Position numbers and translations under genes: made by a program | Shown: positions 37,142 to 45,901 of the stretch, one piece after another | Numbering within the stretch: the stretch's first letter is position 1 | Layout: the number at the start of each line of letters is the position of its first letter | Source of the DNA: Stenotrophomonas sp. ZAC14D1_NAIMI4_1 | GTDB lineage: Bacteria > Pseudomonadota > Gammaproteobacteria > Xanthomonadales > Xanthomonadaceae | DNA: 64,000 nucleotides | Direction: 5' to 3' | NCBI RefSeq assembly: GCF_003086775.1 | Contig: NZ_CP026001.1 | Coordinates: forward strand, 4,492,125 to 4,556,124 | The notes under the pieces: model-generated | Database searches by the model: none | Seen by the model: the letters and a program-made list of their open reading frames with translations, nothing else | Told to the model about the DNA's origin: nothing

Positions 37142-37763
37142 AGCGGCGCGCCTCGTCGGCGGACAGGCTGGCCGGCGCTTCGCTCAGCGCGCTGAACTGG
37201 ATCTGCGTGCGGTCCTTGTTGGCCTCCACGATCTCCACCTGGCGCACGTAGCGGTCGCCCTGCAGGGTCAGCGATTCGAAGGCCTTGGCCAGCATCGCCG
37301 ACTTCGGCGTCAGCTTCAGGCGCCAACCCTGCCCCTCGCGGCTGGCCTGCACGTTGAACTGGCTGGACAGTGCCTGCACGTCACCGCTCATCAGCGCGAA
37401 CATGATCGCGTTGACCGAGCGCATTGCCGGCTGCTGCCGCGCGTCCAGTTCGACGCGGGTGCTGCCATCACGCTGGCGGCTGAGGATGCGGTCAGCGGTC
37501 ACCACCACCTCGGAGGGGAACGGCTTGAGCGTGGTCCAGATGACGCCGTGCTGGCGCGCGACCACGAACTGGCCCTGCGAACGCAGCGGGTTCTTGAAGC
37601 CGCTGACCTGCTTTTCCTGGGTGAACTGGCCACGCAGCACGTCCGGCCGCGCCACCGCCTGGGTGATCGCATCGACGTTGGCATCGGCGGCCTGCACCAG
37701 CGGCGCGGCGGACAGCAGCAGCGCGCACAGCAGCACGCGCGGGAAGCGGGTAAAGGGATTCAC
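37134..37763 (-). CDS. LolA-like periplasmic carrier of the aryl polyene cluster
   Basis: 209 residues from a GTG start at 37763 (VNPFTRFPRVLLCALLLSAA). The GTG overlaps the thioesterase stop as GTGA, and GGAG lies ten bases upstream, so it is preferred over far-upstream ATG codons. Signal peptide of 25 residues ends at VQAAD. The mature part has the LolA fold pattern (GQFTQEKQVSGFKNPLRSQG, then FVVARQHGVIWTTLKPFPSE). It likely carries a lipid moiety across the periplasm. Paired with the MMPL pump. Confidence 0.88.
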   Translation of the reverse strand: MNPFTRFPRVLLCALLLSAAPLVQAADANVDAITQAVARPDVLRGQFTQEKQVSGFKNPLRSQGQFVVARQHGVIWTTLKPFPSEVVVTADRILSRQRDGSTRVELDARQQPAMRSVNAIMFALMSGDVQALSSQFNVQASREGQGWRLKLTPKSAMLAKAFESLTLQGDRYVRQVEIVEANKDRTQIQFSALSEAPASLSADEARRFD

Positions 37764-38191
37764 GGGGCAGGCACTCCAAGACGCTGCCACAGCACCGGCG
37801 GGCACTGGTACAGCATTTCCTTGCTGGTCGCGTCCACCGCAACCTGGATGGTCATCGCACGGGTCAGCACCTGGCCGCTTTCCGCATCGAGGATCTCGTA
37901 CTCGATCTTCAGCCGGTTCTCCCATTCGACGATGCGCGACACCACGCGCAGGGCCTGGTTGAACAGCAGCGGCCGCACGTACTTCACCCGCGCATCGACC
38001 ACCGGCCACAGGTAGCCCGATTCGAGCATCTGCGGGTAGTCGTAGTCGTAGTGGCTGAGCAGCGCGCAGCGTGCGATCTCGAAGTACTTGAAGTAGTTGC
38101 CATGCCAGACCACGTTCATCGGGTCGCAGTCATGGAAGGCCGGGGACAGCGAAATCTCGCCGACCAGTTCGATTGCCTCATTCACCGACAT
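37760..38191 (-). CDS. Acyl-CoA/ACP thioesterase, 4-hydroxybenzoyl-CoA type (ApeK-like)
   Basis: 143 residues of hotdog fold. HDCDPMNVVWHGNYFKYFE is the hallmark of the 4-hydroxybenzoyl-CoA thioesterase/YbgC group, with the catalytic Asp in the DPMNVVWHGNY loop. In aryl polyene clusters this enzyme, ApeK-like, probably hydrolyses aberrant or finished thioesters. Start ATG 38191 overlaps the ammonia-lyase gene by 14 bases; the longer reading to 38317 has no support. Confidence 0.88.
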   Translation of the reverse strand: MSVNEAIELVGEISLSPAFHDCDPMNVVWHGNYFKYFEIARCALLSHYDYDYPQMLESGYLWPVVDARVKYVRPLLFNQALRVVSRIVEWENRLKIEYEILDAESGQVLTRAMTIQVAVDATSKEMLYQCPPVLWQRLGVPAP

Positions 38192-39728
38192 ACAGCTCCC
38201 AGCGTTGCGCGCGGATCTCCACCAGCAGTTCCCGCAGTTCGCGATCCAGCGCGCGGTCTTCTTCGACCAGGGCGATGCGCTGCCCCAGGTCGGCGTACAT
38301 GTCGGCCAGACTGCCATGCAGCTGCGCGTTCAGGCCAACCCGCTCGCGCAGGGCCAGGCCCTGGCGCGCGGCGATCAGCATCGCGGCCACCACCTGTTCC
38401 GTCAGTTCGATCACGCGCAGGCAGTCGCGCGCGGCGATGGTGCCCATGCTGACCTTGTCCTGGTTGTGGCATTCGGTCGAACGCGAGAACACGCTGGCCG
38501 GCATGGTCTGCTTCAGCGCTTCGGCGGTCCATGCCGAGACGCTGATCTGCAGCGCCTTCAGGCCGTGGTTGATGGCCGCGCGCGGGCCGGTGGCCGCCGA
38601 CAGGTTGGCCGGCAGGCCGTGGTTGTAGCGGGCATCGACCACCAGCGCCAGCTGCCGGTCGAGCAGGTCGGCGACGTTGGCCACAGTGTTCTTCAGCGTG
38701 TCCATCGCCAGCGCGATGTGGCCGCCGTAGAAGTGGCCGCCGTGCAGGATGCGCTCGCCGTCGGCATCAATCAGCGGGTTGTCGTTGGCGCTGTTCAGCT
38801 CGGTTTCGATCAGCTGGCGCAGGAACGGCAGGCTGTCTTCCAGCACGCCGATGACGTGCGGCGCGCAGCGCAGCGAGTAACGATCCTGCAGGCGCTGTTC
38901 GTTGCGCGGCGGGCGTTCGCTGTGCAGGTCGCTGCGCAGGCGCGCGGCGATGCGGCCCTGGCCCGGGTGCGGCTTGGCGGCGAACAGGGTTTCGTCGAAG
39001 TGGTGCGCGTTGCCATCGCTGGACAGCACGTTGAACGCGGTCAGGCGGGTGGCCATGCGCGCCAGGTAATCGGCGCGCTGCCAGGCCAGGCAGGCCAGGC
39101 CGGTCATCACCGCCGTGCCGTTCATGATCGCCAGGCCTTCCTTCGGCCGCAGCTTCAACGGGACCATGCCGATCTTCGCCAGCACCGGGCCGGCCGGCTG
39201 CACCTGGCCTTCGAACAGCACCTCGCGCTCGCCACACAGCACGGCGGCGACGTAGGACAGCGGGGTGAGGTCACCGCTGGCACCGACCGAGCCTTCGGCC
39301 GGGATCAACGGCAGCACGTCGTGCTGCAGCAGGGTGGCCAGGCCTTCCAGCAGCGGCACGCTGACGCCGGACATGCCGCGCACCAGCGAGGCCAGGCGCG
39401 CGGCCAGCACCGCGCGGGTTTCGGCCGGGTCCAGGTAACGGCCCAGGCCGCAGCCATGGTAGGTGTACAGGTGGTGCGGCAGTTCGGCCACCAGCGCCGG
39501 CGGAATGTTCACCGTGCACGAATCGCCGTAGCCGGTGGTCACGCCATAGATCACCCCGTCCTCGCGCAGCAGGCGGTCAAGGAAATCGGCGCCGCGCTGG
39601 ATATGCGCGCGGAAGGCCGGCGCCTCGCTCAGGGCGGCATCGCACTGGCGCTGGGCCAGGGCAACCACGTCTTCGATGGTCAGCGGTGCATCGCCGAAAC
39701 GGCACACGGGTACGGCGTCAATCGTCAT
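38178..39728 (-). CDS. Aromatic amino acid ammonia-lyase (HAL/PAL/TAL family)
   Basis: 516 residues, standard length. The Ala-Ser-Gly that cyclises to the MIO cofactor is in GSVGASGDLTPLSY near residue 157. YGVTTGYGDSC near 62 holds the active-site Tyr and the Arg/Asn set recurs in NSANDNPL and QDRYSLRCAP. The loop is TPLSY rather than the APLSH usual in true HutH, which argues against simple histidine degradation, and no hut genes are near. Within an aryl polyene cluster it may deaminate tyrosine or histidine-like precursors to supply a head group or starter. Substrate not decidable here. Confidence 0.88.
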   Translation of the reverse strand: MTIDAVPVCRFGDAPLTIEDVVALAQRQCDAALSEAPAFRAHIQRGADFLDRLLREDGVIYGVTTGYGDSCTVNIPPALVAELPHHLYTYHGCGLGRYLDPAETRAVLAARLASLVRGMSGVSVPLLEGLATLLQHDVLPLIPAEGSVGASGDLTPLSYVAAVLCGEREVLFEGQVQPAGPVLAKIGMVPLKLRPKEGLAIMNGTAVMTGLACLAWQRADYLARMATRLTAFNVLSSDGNAHHFDETLFAAKPHPGQGRIAARLRSDLHSERPPRNEQRLQDRYSLRCAPHVIGVLEDSLPFLRQLIETELNSANDNPLIDADGERILHGGHFYGGHIALAMDTLKNTVANVADLLDRQLALVVDARYNHGLPANLSAATGPRAAINHGLKALQISVSAWTAEALKQTMPASVFSRSTECHNQDKVSMGTIAARDCLRVIELTEQVVAAMLIAARQGLALRERVGLNAQLHGSLADMYADLGQRIALVEEDRALDRELRELLVEIRAQRWELYVGE

Positions 39729-40659
39729 GAGGAGCCTGATCCCAGAAGGGGAAGAAATTGAACCAGTCCAGCGGGGACTGGATGACCTGGAGTTCCAGCC
39801 AGCGCGCGAAGCGCTGCACCTGTTCGGCCAGTGCGGCATCACGCGACCCGCGCGGCAGCACCACGCGGTCGGCAAAGTGTTCGAAGGCCACGCGATAGCC
39901 ATCGCCTTCGTGCAGGCAGGACATCGTGTAGACCGGGCACGCCAGCGCGGAAGCCAGCACATAGGCACCGATCGGGAACGGTGCACGGTGGCCGAGGAAA
40001 TCGGCCATCACGCTGCGCCCGCCCTGTACCGGCACGCGGTCGCCGACGATGGCCACGAAGCCACCGGAGGCCACTTTTTCGGCCAGCATCACTGCCGTTG
40101 CCGGGCCCATTTCGGTCACCTGCACCAGCTCCACTGCGGCCAGCGGATCCAGCCGCTGCAGCAGTCGATTGAAGCGCTGCGCATGCGCGGTGTGCACCAG
40201 CACGGTGATGCGGAAGCCCGGCACCTGCTCGGCCAGCACCTGGCACAGCTCGAGGCAGCCGATGTGCGCGGTGAGGATCAGCCCGCCTTCGCGGCGCGCG
40301 ATCTTGTCCAGCACCAGGTCGCGCTGCAGGTGGATGCGCTCGGGGGGATAGCGGCCGCCGAGCCCGAGGATCTTGTCCAGCATCGTGTCGGCAAAGCTGA
40401 AGAAATGGCGCAGGCTGTCGCGCCAGCCCGGCGCATGGCCGAGCGCGCCGGTGTGCGCCTGCAGCCGCTGCAGGTACTGCAGCGAGGCGCGGCGGCCCAC
40501 CCGGTTGCCCAGCCAGTGGCACAGCACCACCGGCCACACGCACAGGCGGAACGGCCAGCGCCCGAACCAGCGGTGCACCCAGCACAGGAACAGCACGCCG
40601 GCCACGGACGTGGATTCGCCGATGTCGGCCCAGTGCGGTGCGTCGTGCGCGCGGCTCAT
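39718..40659 (-). CDS. LpxL/HtrB-like acyltransferase of the aryl polyene cluster
   Basis: 313 residues. One hydrophobic region (VWPVVLCHWLGNRVG) and the acyltransferase motif LILTAHIGCLELCQ (HxxxxE in place of HxxxxD, as in LpxL/LpxM). Later GDRVPVQGG and FPIGAYVLASALACPVYTM are typical of this group. Related genes in aryl polyene loci attach the polyene or fatty acids to the lipid anchor in the inner membrane. Start ATG 40659 follows the glycosyltransferase stop by one base (TGAGATG). Confidence 0.88.
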   Translation of the reverse strand: MSRAHDAPHWADIGESTSVAGVLFLCWVHRWFGRWPFRLCVWPVVLCHWLGNRVGRRASLQYLQRLQAHTGALGHAPGWRDSLRHFFSFADTMLDKILGLGGRYPPERIHLQRDLVLDKIARREGGLILTAHIGCLELCQVLAEQVPGFRITVLVHTAHAQRFNRLLQRLDPLAAVELVQVTEMGPATAVMLAEKVASGGFVAIVGDRVPVQGGRSVMADFLGHRAPFPIGAYVLASALACPVYTMSCLHEGDGYRVAFEHFADRVVLPRGSRDAALAEQVQRFARWLELQVIQSPLDWFNFFPFWDQAPHDD

Positions 40660-40660
40660 C

Positions 40661-41431
40661 TCAGCCCTGCCCCTGCAGGCGGCGCCACAGCAGGCGCGGG
40701 GCGCGCGGCAGCATGCCGAAGAACAGGCGGGTGTGCATGCGGCTGATGCGCACGTTGTCACGCCATACGTCGAAGTGCGAAACGCCATCGGCCGGATAGG
40801 TCACGCGGGTGGACAGGTGGTCCACCGGTACCTGCCGCCAGTACAGGCGCACCATCACTTCGGTATCGAAATCCATGCGCCGGCCGATGGTTTCCTCGCC
40901 CATCAGGCGCAGCACCGGTGGCAGCGGGTAGACCCGGAAGCCGCACATCGTGTCGCGCAGATGCAGCGACAGCGTGTTGATCCACACCCAGATGTGGGTG
41001 GCGTAGCGGCCGTACAGCCGAGCCTTGGGCACACTGGCATCGTAGGCGGGAATGCCGCAGATGACCGCGTCCGGCCGCGCCTGCGCGGCGGCGATGAAGC
41101 GCGGCAGGTCGCCGGTGTCGTGCTGGCCGTCGGCATCGATCTGCAGCACGTGGCTGTAGCCGCGGCGCGCGGCCTCGGCAAAACCGGCCAGCATCGCCCC
41201 ACCCTTGCCCTGGTTCACGTCCAGCCGCAGAAGGTCGACGCCGTCCTGCTGAGCCAGCGCCTGCAGCACCTCGGCGCACGATGCGCGTGAGCCATCGTCC
41301 ACCAGCAGGCACGGCAGGCCGGCGGCCTGCACGCCATCGACCACGGCGCCGATGGCATGCTCGTGGTCGTACACGGGAATGACCACCAGCGGCGCGAAGG
41401 CGCCACCGGCCACCACAGCGTCAGTGCGCAT
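40661..41431 (-). CDS. Glycosyltransferase family 2 protein
   Basis: 256 residues. The GT-A fold is shown by PLVVIPVYDHEHAIGAVVDG, LLVDDGSRASC and the metal-binding DxD within LQIDADGQHD near residue 120, with RMDFDTEVMVRLYWR later. No C-terminal membrane helices beyond a short segment, so it is cytoplasmic or peripheral. In aryl polyene clusters a GT2 enzyme probably adds a sugar to the lipid-linked head group. Overlaps the AMP-ligase gene by 11 bases. Confidence 0.88.
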   Translation of the reverse strand: MRTDAVVAGGAFAPLVVIPVYDHEHAIGAVVDGVQAAGLPCLLVDDGSRASCAEVLQALAQQDGVDLLRLDVNQGKGGAMLAGFAEAARRGYSHVLQIDADGQHDTGDLPRFIAAAQARPDAVICGIPAYDASVPKARLYGRYATHIWVWINTLSLHLRDTMCGFRVYPLPPVLRLMGEETIGRRMDFDTEVMVRLYWRQVPVDHLSTRVTYPADGVSHFDVWRDNVRISRMHTRLFFGMLPRAPRLLWRRLQGQG

Positions 41432-43112
41432 CGGTCAGGACCACCTTGCCGCTGGCGTGCGTGCCATGCAGGGAGGTGTAGCGGAACGTCAGTACGCCAC
41501 GCCCGGCATCCCAGTCCAGCTGCAGGGTCAACTCGTCGCCGGGGCGGGCCACGTGCTGGAACTTCACTGCCTCCATCCGCACGAAGCCGCACGGAAGGTC
41601 GAAGGCCTGGCGTGCGAAACGCACCGCCCAGTCCAGCTGGGCCACGCCGGGCAGGATCGCTGCCTGCGGGAAGTGACCCTGGAAGGCGCGCAGCGATGCA
41701 TCCAGCGTCATCCGCAGGGTCGCCGACGTGGCCGCGCGGTGGTCCCACTGCGGCACCGGCATCAGCGGCTGGAACAGTGCGGCCAGCGCGGCCTGGGTGA
41801 CCTTGCCCTGCGCATTGATCGGCAGCGCATCGACCAGCCGCCAGCGGCGCGGGCGGGTGACCGCGTCGTGGCCCTGCGCCAGGCGCGCGCCAAGGCGCAG
41901 GCCGAAGGCACGGCGCGCGGCGTCGCCGGCTGTCACCAGCGCTGGATCCGCCGGCACCACCACCGCGGCCAGCTGCTCGCGCTGGCCGGACAGCACCAGC
42001 ACGCGCACATCCTCTACTTCCGGGTCGTCACGCAGCGCGCGTTCCAGCGCATCCAGCGAGACCCGGCGTTCTTCGATCTTGACGATGCGGTCGGCGCGGC
42101 CAAGCAGGCGGAAGCGACCGTCGGCCAGCGCTTCCACGCGGTCCTGGGTACGCCACCACTCGGCGCTGTCCAGGTGCGCCGACGCCACGGCCAGGCAACC
42201 CTCCTCGATGCGCCACTGCACGCCCGGCAGCGGCTGCCACGGCGGCATGTCGGTGTCCCAGCGGCGCCAGGCGATGCCGCCGGTCTCGCTGCTGCCGTAC
42301 ACCTCGGTGGGCGCCACGCCCAGCCACTGCCGCACCTGCCGCGCCGCTTCTTCCGGCAGCGGGCCGCCGGAGGAAAAGACCGCACGCAGGCGGCCGTGCA
42401 GGCTGGCCCAGTCCAGTTGTTCAGGCAGGCGCTTGAGGTGCGCCGGGGTTGCCACCAGCACGCTGTCGGCGGCGGCCAGGGTGCCGACCAGGTCTTCATG
42501 GAAGAAACGCCGCGGCTGGATCTGGCGGCCCGCGGCCAACGGCCACAGCACGCGGAACAGCAGGCCATAGATGTGCTGGTGGGACACCGTGCCGTGCACC
42601 TGCACGCCGTCGAGCTGGGCGCCGAAGGCGGCCTGCAGCGCATCGACTTCGCGTGCCAGCTGGTCCATGCGCTTGCTGATCGCGCTGGGCTGGCCGGTGC
42701 TGCCGGAGGTGAACACGCACAGTTCGCAGGCACGTTCGTCCAGCGCCTGCAGCGCGCGGTCGGACGCCACGGCGGCGGGCAGCAACGGGCGATAGTCGGC
42801 CGACACATCGCCAGCGAAGCCACTGACCTGCGGCTGCAGCGCCTGCAGCGTGGCCGGCAGGTTGTCGGCGGCCAGGAACACGCGCTTGCCGGCATGCCAG
42901 GCGCCGAACAGGGCCGCGGCAAAGGCGATGGCATCGTCGAAATACAGCGCCCAGTCGCGGCCTTCGGCAGCGGCGAACGCATCGCGCCAGGCCAGCGCGC
43001 GCAGGCGCAGTGCGCTGTGGTCCAGGGCGACACCTTCACAGATACCGATGTCGCGGCCAGGCCGCGCAGTGACCAGCAACCGGTCCAGGGCGATCCAGTC
43101 AGCCATGGGCAT
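41421..43112 (-). CDS. Acyl-AMP ligase fused to a hotdog dehydratase
   Basis: 563 residues from ATG 43112 (an alternative ATG lies at 43106). Residues 1-430 are an ANL adenylating enzyme: FTSGSTGQPSAISK (P-loop), YGSSETGGIAWR, DGRFRLLGRADRIVK and the catalytic Lys in LPINAQGKVTQ. Residues about 455-560 are a FabA/FabZ-like hotdog with FQGHFPQAAILPGVAQLDW. Elsewhere these are separate ApeH-like ligase and ApeI-like dehydratase proteins; here one polypeptide would load the aryl starter onto ACP and dehydrate intermediates. The reading frame is uninterrupted, so the fusion is real. Confidence 0.88.
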   Translation of the reverse strand: MPMADWIALDRLLVTARPGRDIGICEGVALDHSALRLRALAWRDAFAAAEGRDWALYFDDAIAFAAALFGAWHAGKRVFLAADNLPATLQALQPQVSGFAGDVSADYRPLLPAAVASDRALQALDERACELCVFTSGSTGQPSAISKRMDQLAREVDALQAAFGAQLDGVQVHGTVSHQHIYGLLFRVLWPLAAGRQIQPRRFFHEDLVGTLAAADSVLVATPAHLKRLPEQLDWASLHGRLRAVFSSGGPLPEEAARQVRQWLGVAPTEVYGSSETGGIAWRRWDTDMPPWQPLPGVQWRIEEGCLAVASAHLDSAEWWRTQDRVEALADGRFRLLGRADRIVKIEERRVSLDALERALRDDPEVEDVRVLVLSGQREQLAAVVVPADPALVTAGDAARRAFGLRLGARLAQGHDAVTRPRRWRLVDALPINAQGKVTQAALAALFQPLMPVPQWDHRAATSATLRMTLDASLRAFQGHFPQAAILPGVAQLDWAVRFARQAFDLPCGFVRMEAVKFQHVARPGDELTLQLDWDAGRGVLTFRYTSLHGTHASGKVVLTDAH

Positions 43113-43650
43113 GGGCCGCCTTCACCCGACGCCGCACCAGCCACTCGCCTGCGAACAACACTCCCATCATCACGTACGCCAACAATCCGTTGTAGAGCAT
43201 CCAGACCCGGTCCGACGCGTACAGCGCGGTGAACAGGGCCAGGCCACCGTTGAGAACAAAAAAGCCGCACCACACCTGGGTGACGCGACGGGTATAGGCC
43301 ACCGCGAAGGCGGGCAGGTCCGGCTCCTGCAGGCGCGCCAGGCGCTCCACCAGCGGCGGGCCGAAGCGCAGGCTGGTGGCGAACACCGACAGCATCACCA
43401 CGTTCACCAGCGCCGGGTACAGCTTCAGCGGCAAGGCCTGGTTGAGCACGGTGGCCAGGCCGGCCAGCAGGCCGGCACCGGCCGCGGCGGCCCACCACAG
43501 CGGCTGCCGGGTGCTCAGCGCACGCAGCAGGGCCAGGCCGAACAGCAGCAGCGACAGCCAGCGCGGCTCGAAGCGGCCCATGGCCACGTAGACCAGCACC
43601 GGATAGGCGAGCGAAAGCGCTGCCACCACGACCATGCGTGCCCGTGCCAT
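43099..43650 (-). CDS. Aryl polyene cluster integral membrane protein
   Basis: 183 residues with about five hydrophobic segments (VVVAALSLAYPVLVYVAMG; WLSLLLFGLALLRAL; WWAAAAGAGLLAGLATVL; CGFFVLNGGLALFTALY; LLAYVMMGVLFAGEWLV). A protein of this kind, COG4648-like, is regularly encoded between the ACP genes and the AMP-ligase gene in these clusters. Role unknown, perhaps anchoring the biosynthetic complex. ATG 43650 is preferred; an internal ATG at 43635 is possible. Confidence 0.8.
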   Translation of the reverse strand: MARARMVVVAALSLAYPVLVYVAMGRFEPRWLSLLLFGLALLRALSTRQPLWWAAAAGAGLLAGLATVLNQALPLKLYPALVNVVMLSVFATSLRFGPPLVERLARLQEPDLPAFAVAYTRRVTQVWCGFFVLNGGLALFTALYASDRVWMLYNGLLAYVMMGVLFAGEWLVRRRVKAAHAHG

Positions 43651-43672
43651 GGTCGCGGTGCCCGGCCTGCGG

Positions 43673-43930
43673 TCAGGCGGCAGCCTGGCCCGGCAGCAGA
43701 CCGTGCACGACATCAACGATGTCCTGCACGGTGCGCACGGCCTTGAAGGCTTCCGGCTGCAGGTTGCGGCCGAGCAGCGGCTTGAGCTGCACGATCAGGT
43801 CGACCGCATCGATGCTGTCGATGTCCAGGTCGTCATACAGGCGCGATTCCGGGCTGATCCGGGCAGGTTCGATCTCGAAGCTGTCGGTCAGGATGCGGAC
43901 GATGCGCTCGAACAGTTCATTCTTGGTCAT
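43673..43930 (-). CDS. Acyl carrier protein (second of two)
   Basis: 85 residues. The phosphopantetheine-attachment Ser is in LDIDSIDAVDLI near residue 39. The pI is acidic and the four-helix pattern normal. It pairs with the upstream ACP; in aryl polyene biosynthesis two ACPs (ApeE and ApeF in E. coli) divide starter loading and chain extension. Lies 16 bases after the first ACP gene. Confidence 0.93.
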   Translation of the reverse strand: MTKNELFERIVRILTDSFEIEPARISPESRLYDDLDIDSIDAVDLIVQLKPLLGRNLQPEAFKAVRTVQDIVDVVHGLLPGQAAA

Positions 43931-43946
43931 GGCAGTTCCTGGCGCC

Positions 43947-44204
43947 TTACGACTGGCGGGCGGCGACGAACTCGCCGAGCGCGCGCACGCTGGAAAAATG
44001 GCGACGGGTTTCTTCCGAGTCGGCCGAGAGGCTGACACCGTACTTCTTCTGCAGGGCAAGGCCCAGCTCCAGGGCGTCGATCGAATCGAGGCCAAGGCCT
44101 TCCACGAACAGCGGCGCGGTCGGATCGATGTCCTCCGGCGTGATGTCCTCCAGTGAAAGCGAGGAAATGATCAATTCCTTGATCTCGTGCTCAAGTGCTT
44201 GCAC
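43947..44204 (-). CDS. Acyl carrier protein (first of two)
   Basis: 85 residues from GTG 44204. GGAGAC eight bases upstream and the length match to the other ACP choose this start over the ATG at 44366. The attachment Ser is in LGLDSIDALELG near residue 40; the sequence ends VRALGEFVAARQS. Overlaps the preceding acyltransferase gene by 14 bases. The start is unusual for an ACP, so translation probably depends on coupling to the acyltransferase. Confidence 0.9.
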   Translation of the reverse strand: MQALEHEIKELIISSLSLEDITPEDIDPTAPLFVEGLGLDSIDALELGLALQKKYGVSLSADSEETRRHFSSVRALGEFVAARQS

Positions 44205-44988
44205 GGGTCGGGTCTCCAGACAGGTCGAAATAACGAGTGAGGTGGTCGGTGACGCGACGGGCCGCCAAGGCATCCCCCCTTGACGCGTCATCTTCGGCCA
44301 GGAAGGGTGCGATGGCGATATCTTCGCCGATCTGCAGCCGAACGTGAAAACGACGTGAGGGCACACGATACCACTTCTGGCCCTTCGTCAACGTGGCGGG
44401 CGTGCAGCTGATACGCACCGGCGTGATGTCCAGCCGCCCGCGCACGGCGATGTTGGCAGCGCCCCGCTGCAGGCGCGGCGGCTGCCCCGGCACGGTGCGG
44501 GTTCCTTCCGGGAAAATGACCAGGGTGCCGCCGGCATGCACGGCGGCCACGCAGTCATCGACCAGGCCGGCGCCATCGTCATTGGCGATGTAGCCGGCGG
44601 CGCGGACCGGGCCGCGCATGAACGGGTTGCAGGCCACTGCGCGCTTGACCACGCAGTCAGCGTTGGGCAGCAGCGCGATCAGGCACACCACGTCGATCAG
44701 GGTCGGGTGGTTGGCCAGCACCAGCAGGCCATCGCGATGCAGGCGCTCGCGGCCCTCCACCTGCAGCGTCATCAGGCCCAGCCGGCACATCAGCCACACA
44801 TGGCTGGCAAACGCCCCCTGCACCAGCCGCCGCGCCCGCCGCTGGCGCGCGACCGGGTCGCGCATCAACAGCAGCAGCGGCATCACGAACACGCCCAGCA
44901 GCAGCCCGCCCACGCCGAACGCGGCGAAGCTCAGGCCGGTGCCAACAACCCGCCAGGCGTGGTCGAGACGGCGAAGGGCTTCAGCCAT
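44191..44988 (-). CDS. PlsC-like 1-acyl-glycerol-phosphate acyltransferase of the aryl polyene cluster
   Basis: 265 residues. One N-terminal membrane helix (GLSFAAFGVGGLLLGVFVMP), then HX4D as NHPTLIDVV near 92 and the phosphate-binding FPEGTR near 160, plus ITPVRISC. This is the classical PlsC pattern. In the cluster it may acylate the glycerol or lipid anchor to which the polyene is attached. Overlaps the ApeC-like gene by eight bases at its start and the ACP gene by 14 at its end. Confidence 0.9.
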   Translation of the reverse strand: MAEALRRLDHAWRVVGTGLSFAAFGVGGLLLGVFVMPLLLLMRDPVARQRRARRLVQGAFASHVWLMCRLGLMTLQVEGRERLHRDGLLVLANHPTLIDVVCLIALLPNADCVVKRAVACNPFMRGPVRAAGYIANDDGAGLVDDCVAAVHAGGTLVIFPEGTRTVPGQPPRLQRGAANIAVRGRLDITPVRISCTPATLTKGQKWYRVPSRRFHVRLQIGEDIAIAPFLAEDDASRGDALAARRVTDHLTRYFDLSGDPTRAST

Positions 44989-45724
44989 GGCGGCTCCAGC
45001 GCCAGCGCTGGCCCTGGGTCACATGGTCGAGGGTGGGTGCAGCCGAGAGCAGGAACCGGTGCAGGTCCAGCGCGTGCGGCAGCAGGCCGGGCGCGGTATC
45101 GGCCGCATCGGCGGCCGGTTCCCAGGCCAGGCGCAGGCCGGTGCCGGCCGTGCCGGACGGCGCGAGGCGCCAGCACCAGGCGAAGAACGGGTCGGGTTCG
45201 TCGGCGAATTCGGCGTAAACGTCGGGCAACGACGATTCATAGACCACCACCCGCACCTCCCGCGCACCGTCGGCCAGCAGGCCGGCGGCTTCCAGGCAGG
45301 CGGTTTCCACGGTGGACTGGCCAGCGGCCAGCGCCAGGTAGTTGCCCCGGTGGCCACGGGCGATGGAATACAGGGCGGCGATCGCGTTGTGCACCGACAG
45401 GCCGAAGCCGGTGGGCGACAGCGGCTCGGCGGCGGCCAGCGAGCCCAGCAGGTCCATCGAACGGGCCACGTCACCATGGCGGCTGGCAAACACCAGCGGC
45501 ACTTCACTGTCGGCGCCCTGCGCGTCTTCGCACCAGCACGCAGCCTGGATGGCCATGCGGCCCAGGCGCTCGATGCGGCGGCGCTGCATGGCCGGCACTT
45601 CCGCCAACGACGGCGTGCCCTCGCCCTGCGGCAGGAACGGCGCGTCGGCCCAGCCCATCCATTGGCTACGTTCTGTCAGTCCAGGCGCCCAGGCGGCCCA
45701 GTCGACAACGGAAAATTCGATCAT
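44981..45724 (-). CDS. Beta-ketoacyl synthase-like chain-length factor (ApeC-like)
   Basis: 247 residues from ATG 45724, first gene of the aryl polyene operon. It is a shortened KS-type protein (ketoacyl-synt_2 domain): SLAEVPAMQRRRIERLGRMA and VFASRHGDVARSMDLLGSLA, then SPTGFGLSVHNAIAALYS. The nucleophile region reads AAGQSTVETACLEAA with no Cys in the catalytic position, so it cannot condense alone and should pair with the ApeO-like KS. This size is normal for ApeC homologues, so it is not a broken gene. The promoter should lie in the 218 bases upstream. Confidence 0.85.
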   Translation of the reverse strand: MIEFSVVDWAAWAPGLTERSQWMGWADAPFLPQGEGTPSLAEVPAMQRRRIERLGRMAIQAACWCEDAQGADSEVPLVFASRHGDVARSMDLLGSLAAAEPLSPTGFGLSVHNAIAALYSIARGHRGNYLALAAGQSTVETACLEAAGLLADGAREVRVVVYESSLPDVYAEFADEPDPFFAWCWRLAPSGTAGTGLRLAWEPAADAADTAPGLLPHALDLHRFLLSAAPTLDHVTQGQRWRWSRHG

Positions 45725-45901
45725 TACCGGTGATGTTTGGATGGGCGGAAGACAGGCACGGGCCAACAGCATGGCGACGCGCGGCGGCCCCCCATTCCTG
45801 CAGCCGTGCGTCCGTCCAGGACGTCGCCGGCAGCCCCCCTGGCGGCCGGAAAGGTGCGAACGCTAGCACGTCCCGCGCAGGGAATACATGTTTCACAAAC
45901 C

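Noticed and set aside
44981..45724. Decayed ketosynthase pseudogene at the head of the polyene operon
   Set aside because: Short length and missing Cys are normal for ApeC-type chain-length partners, and the frame is clean and coupled to the next gene.
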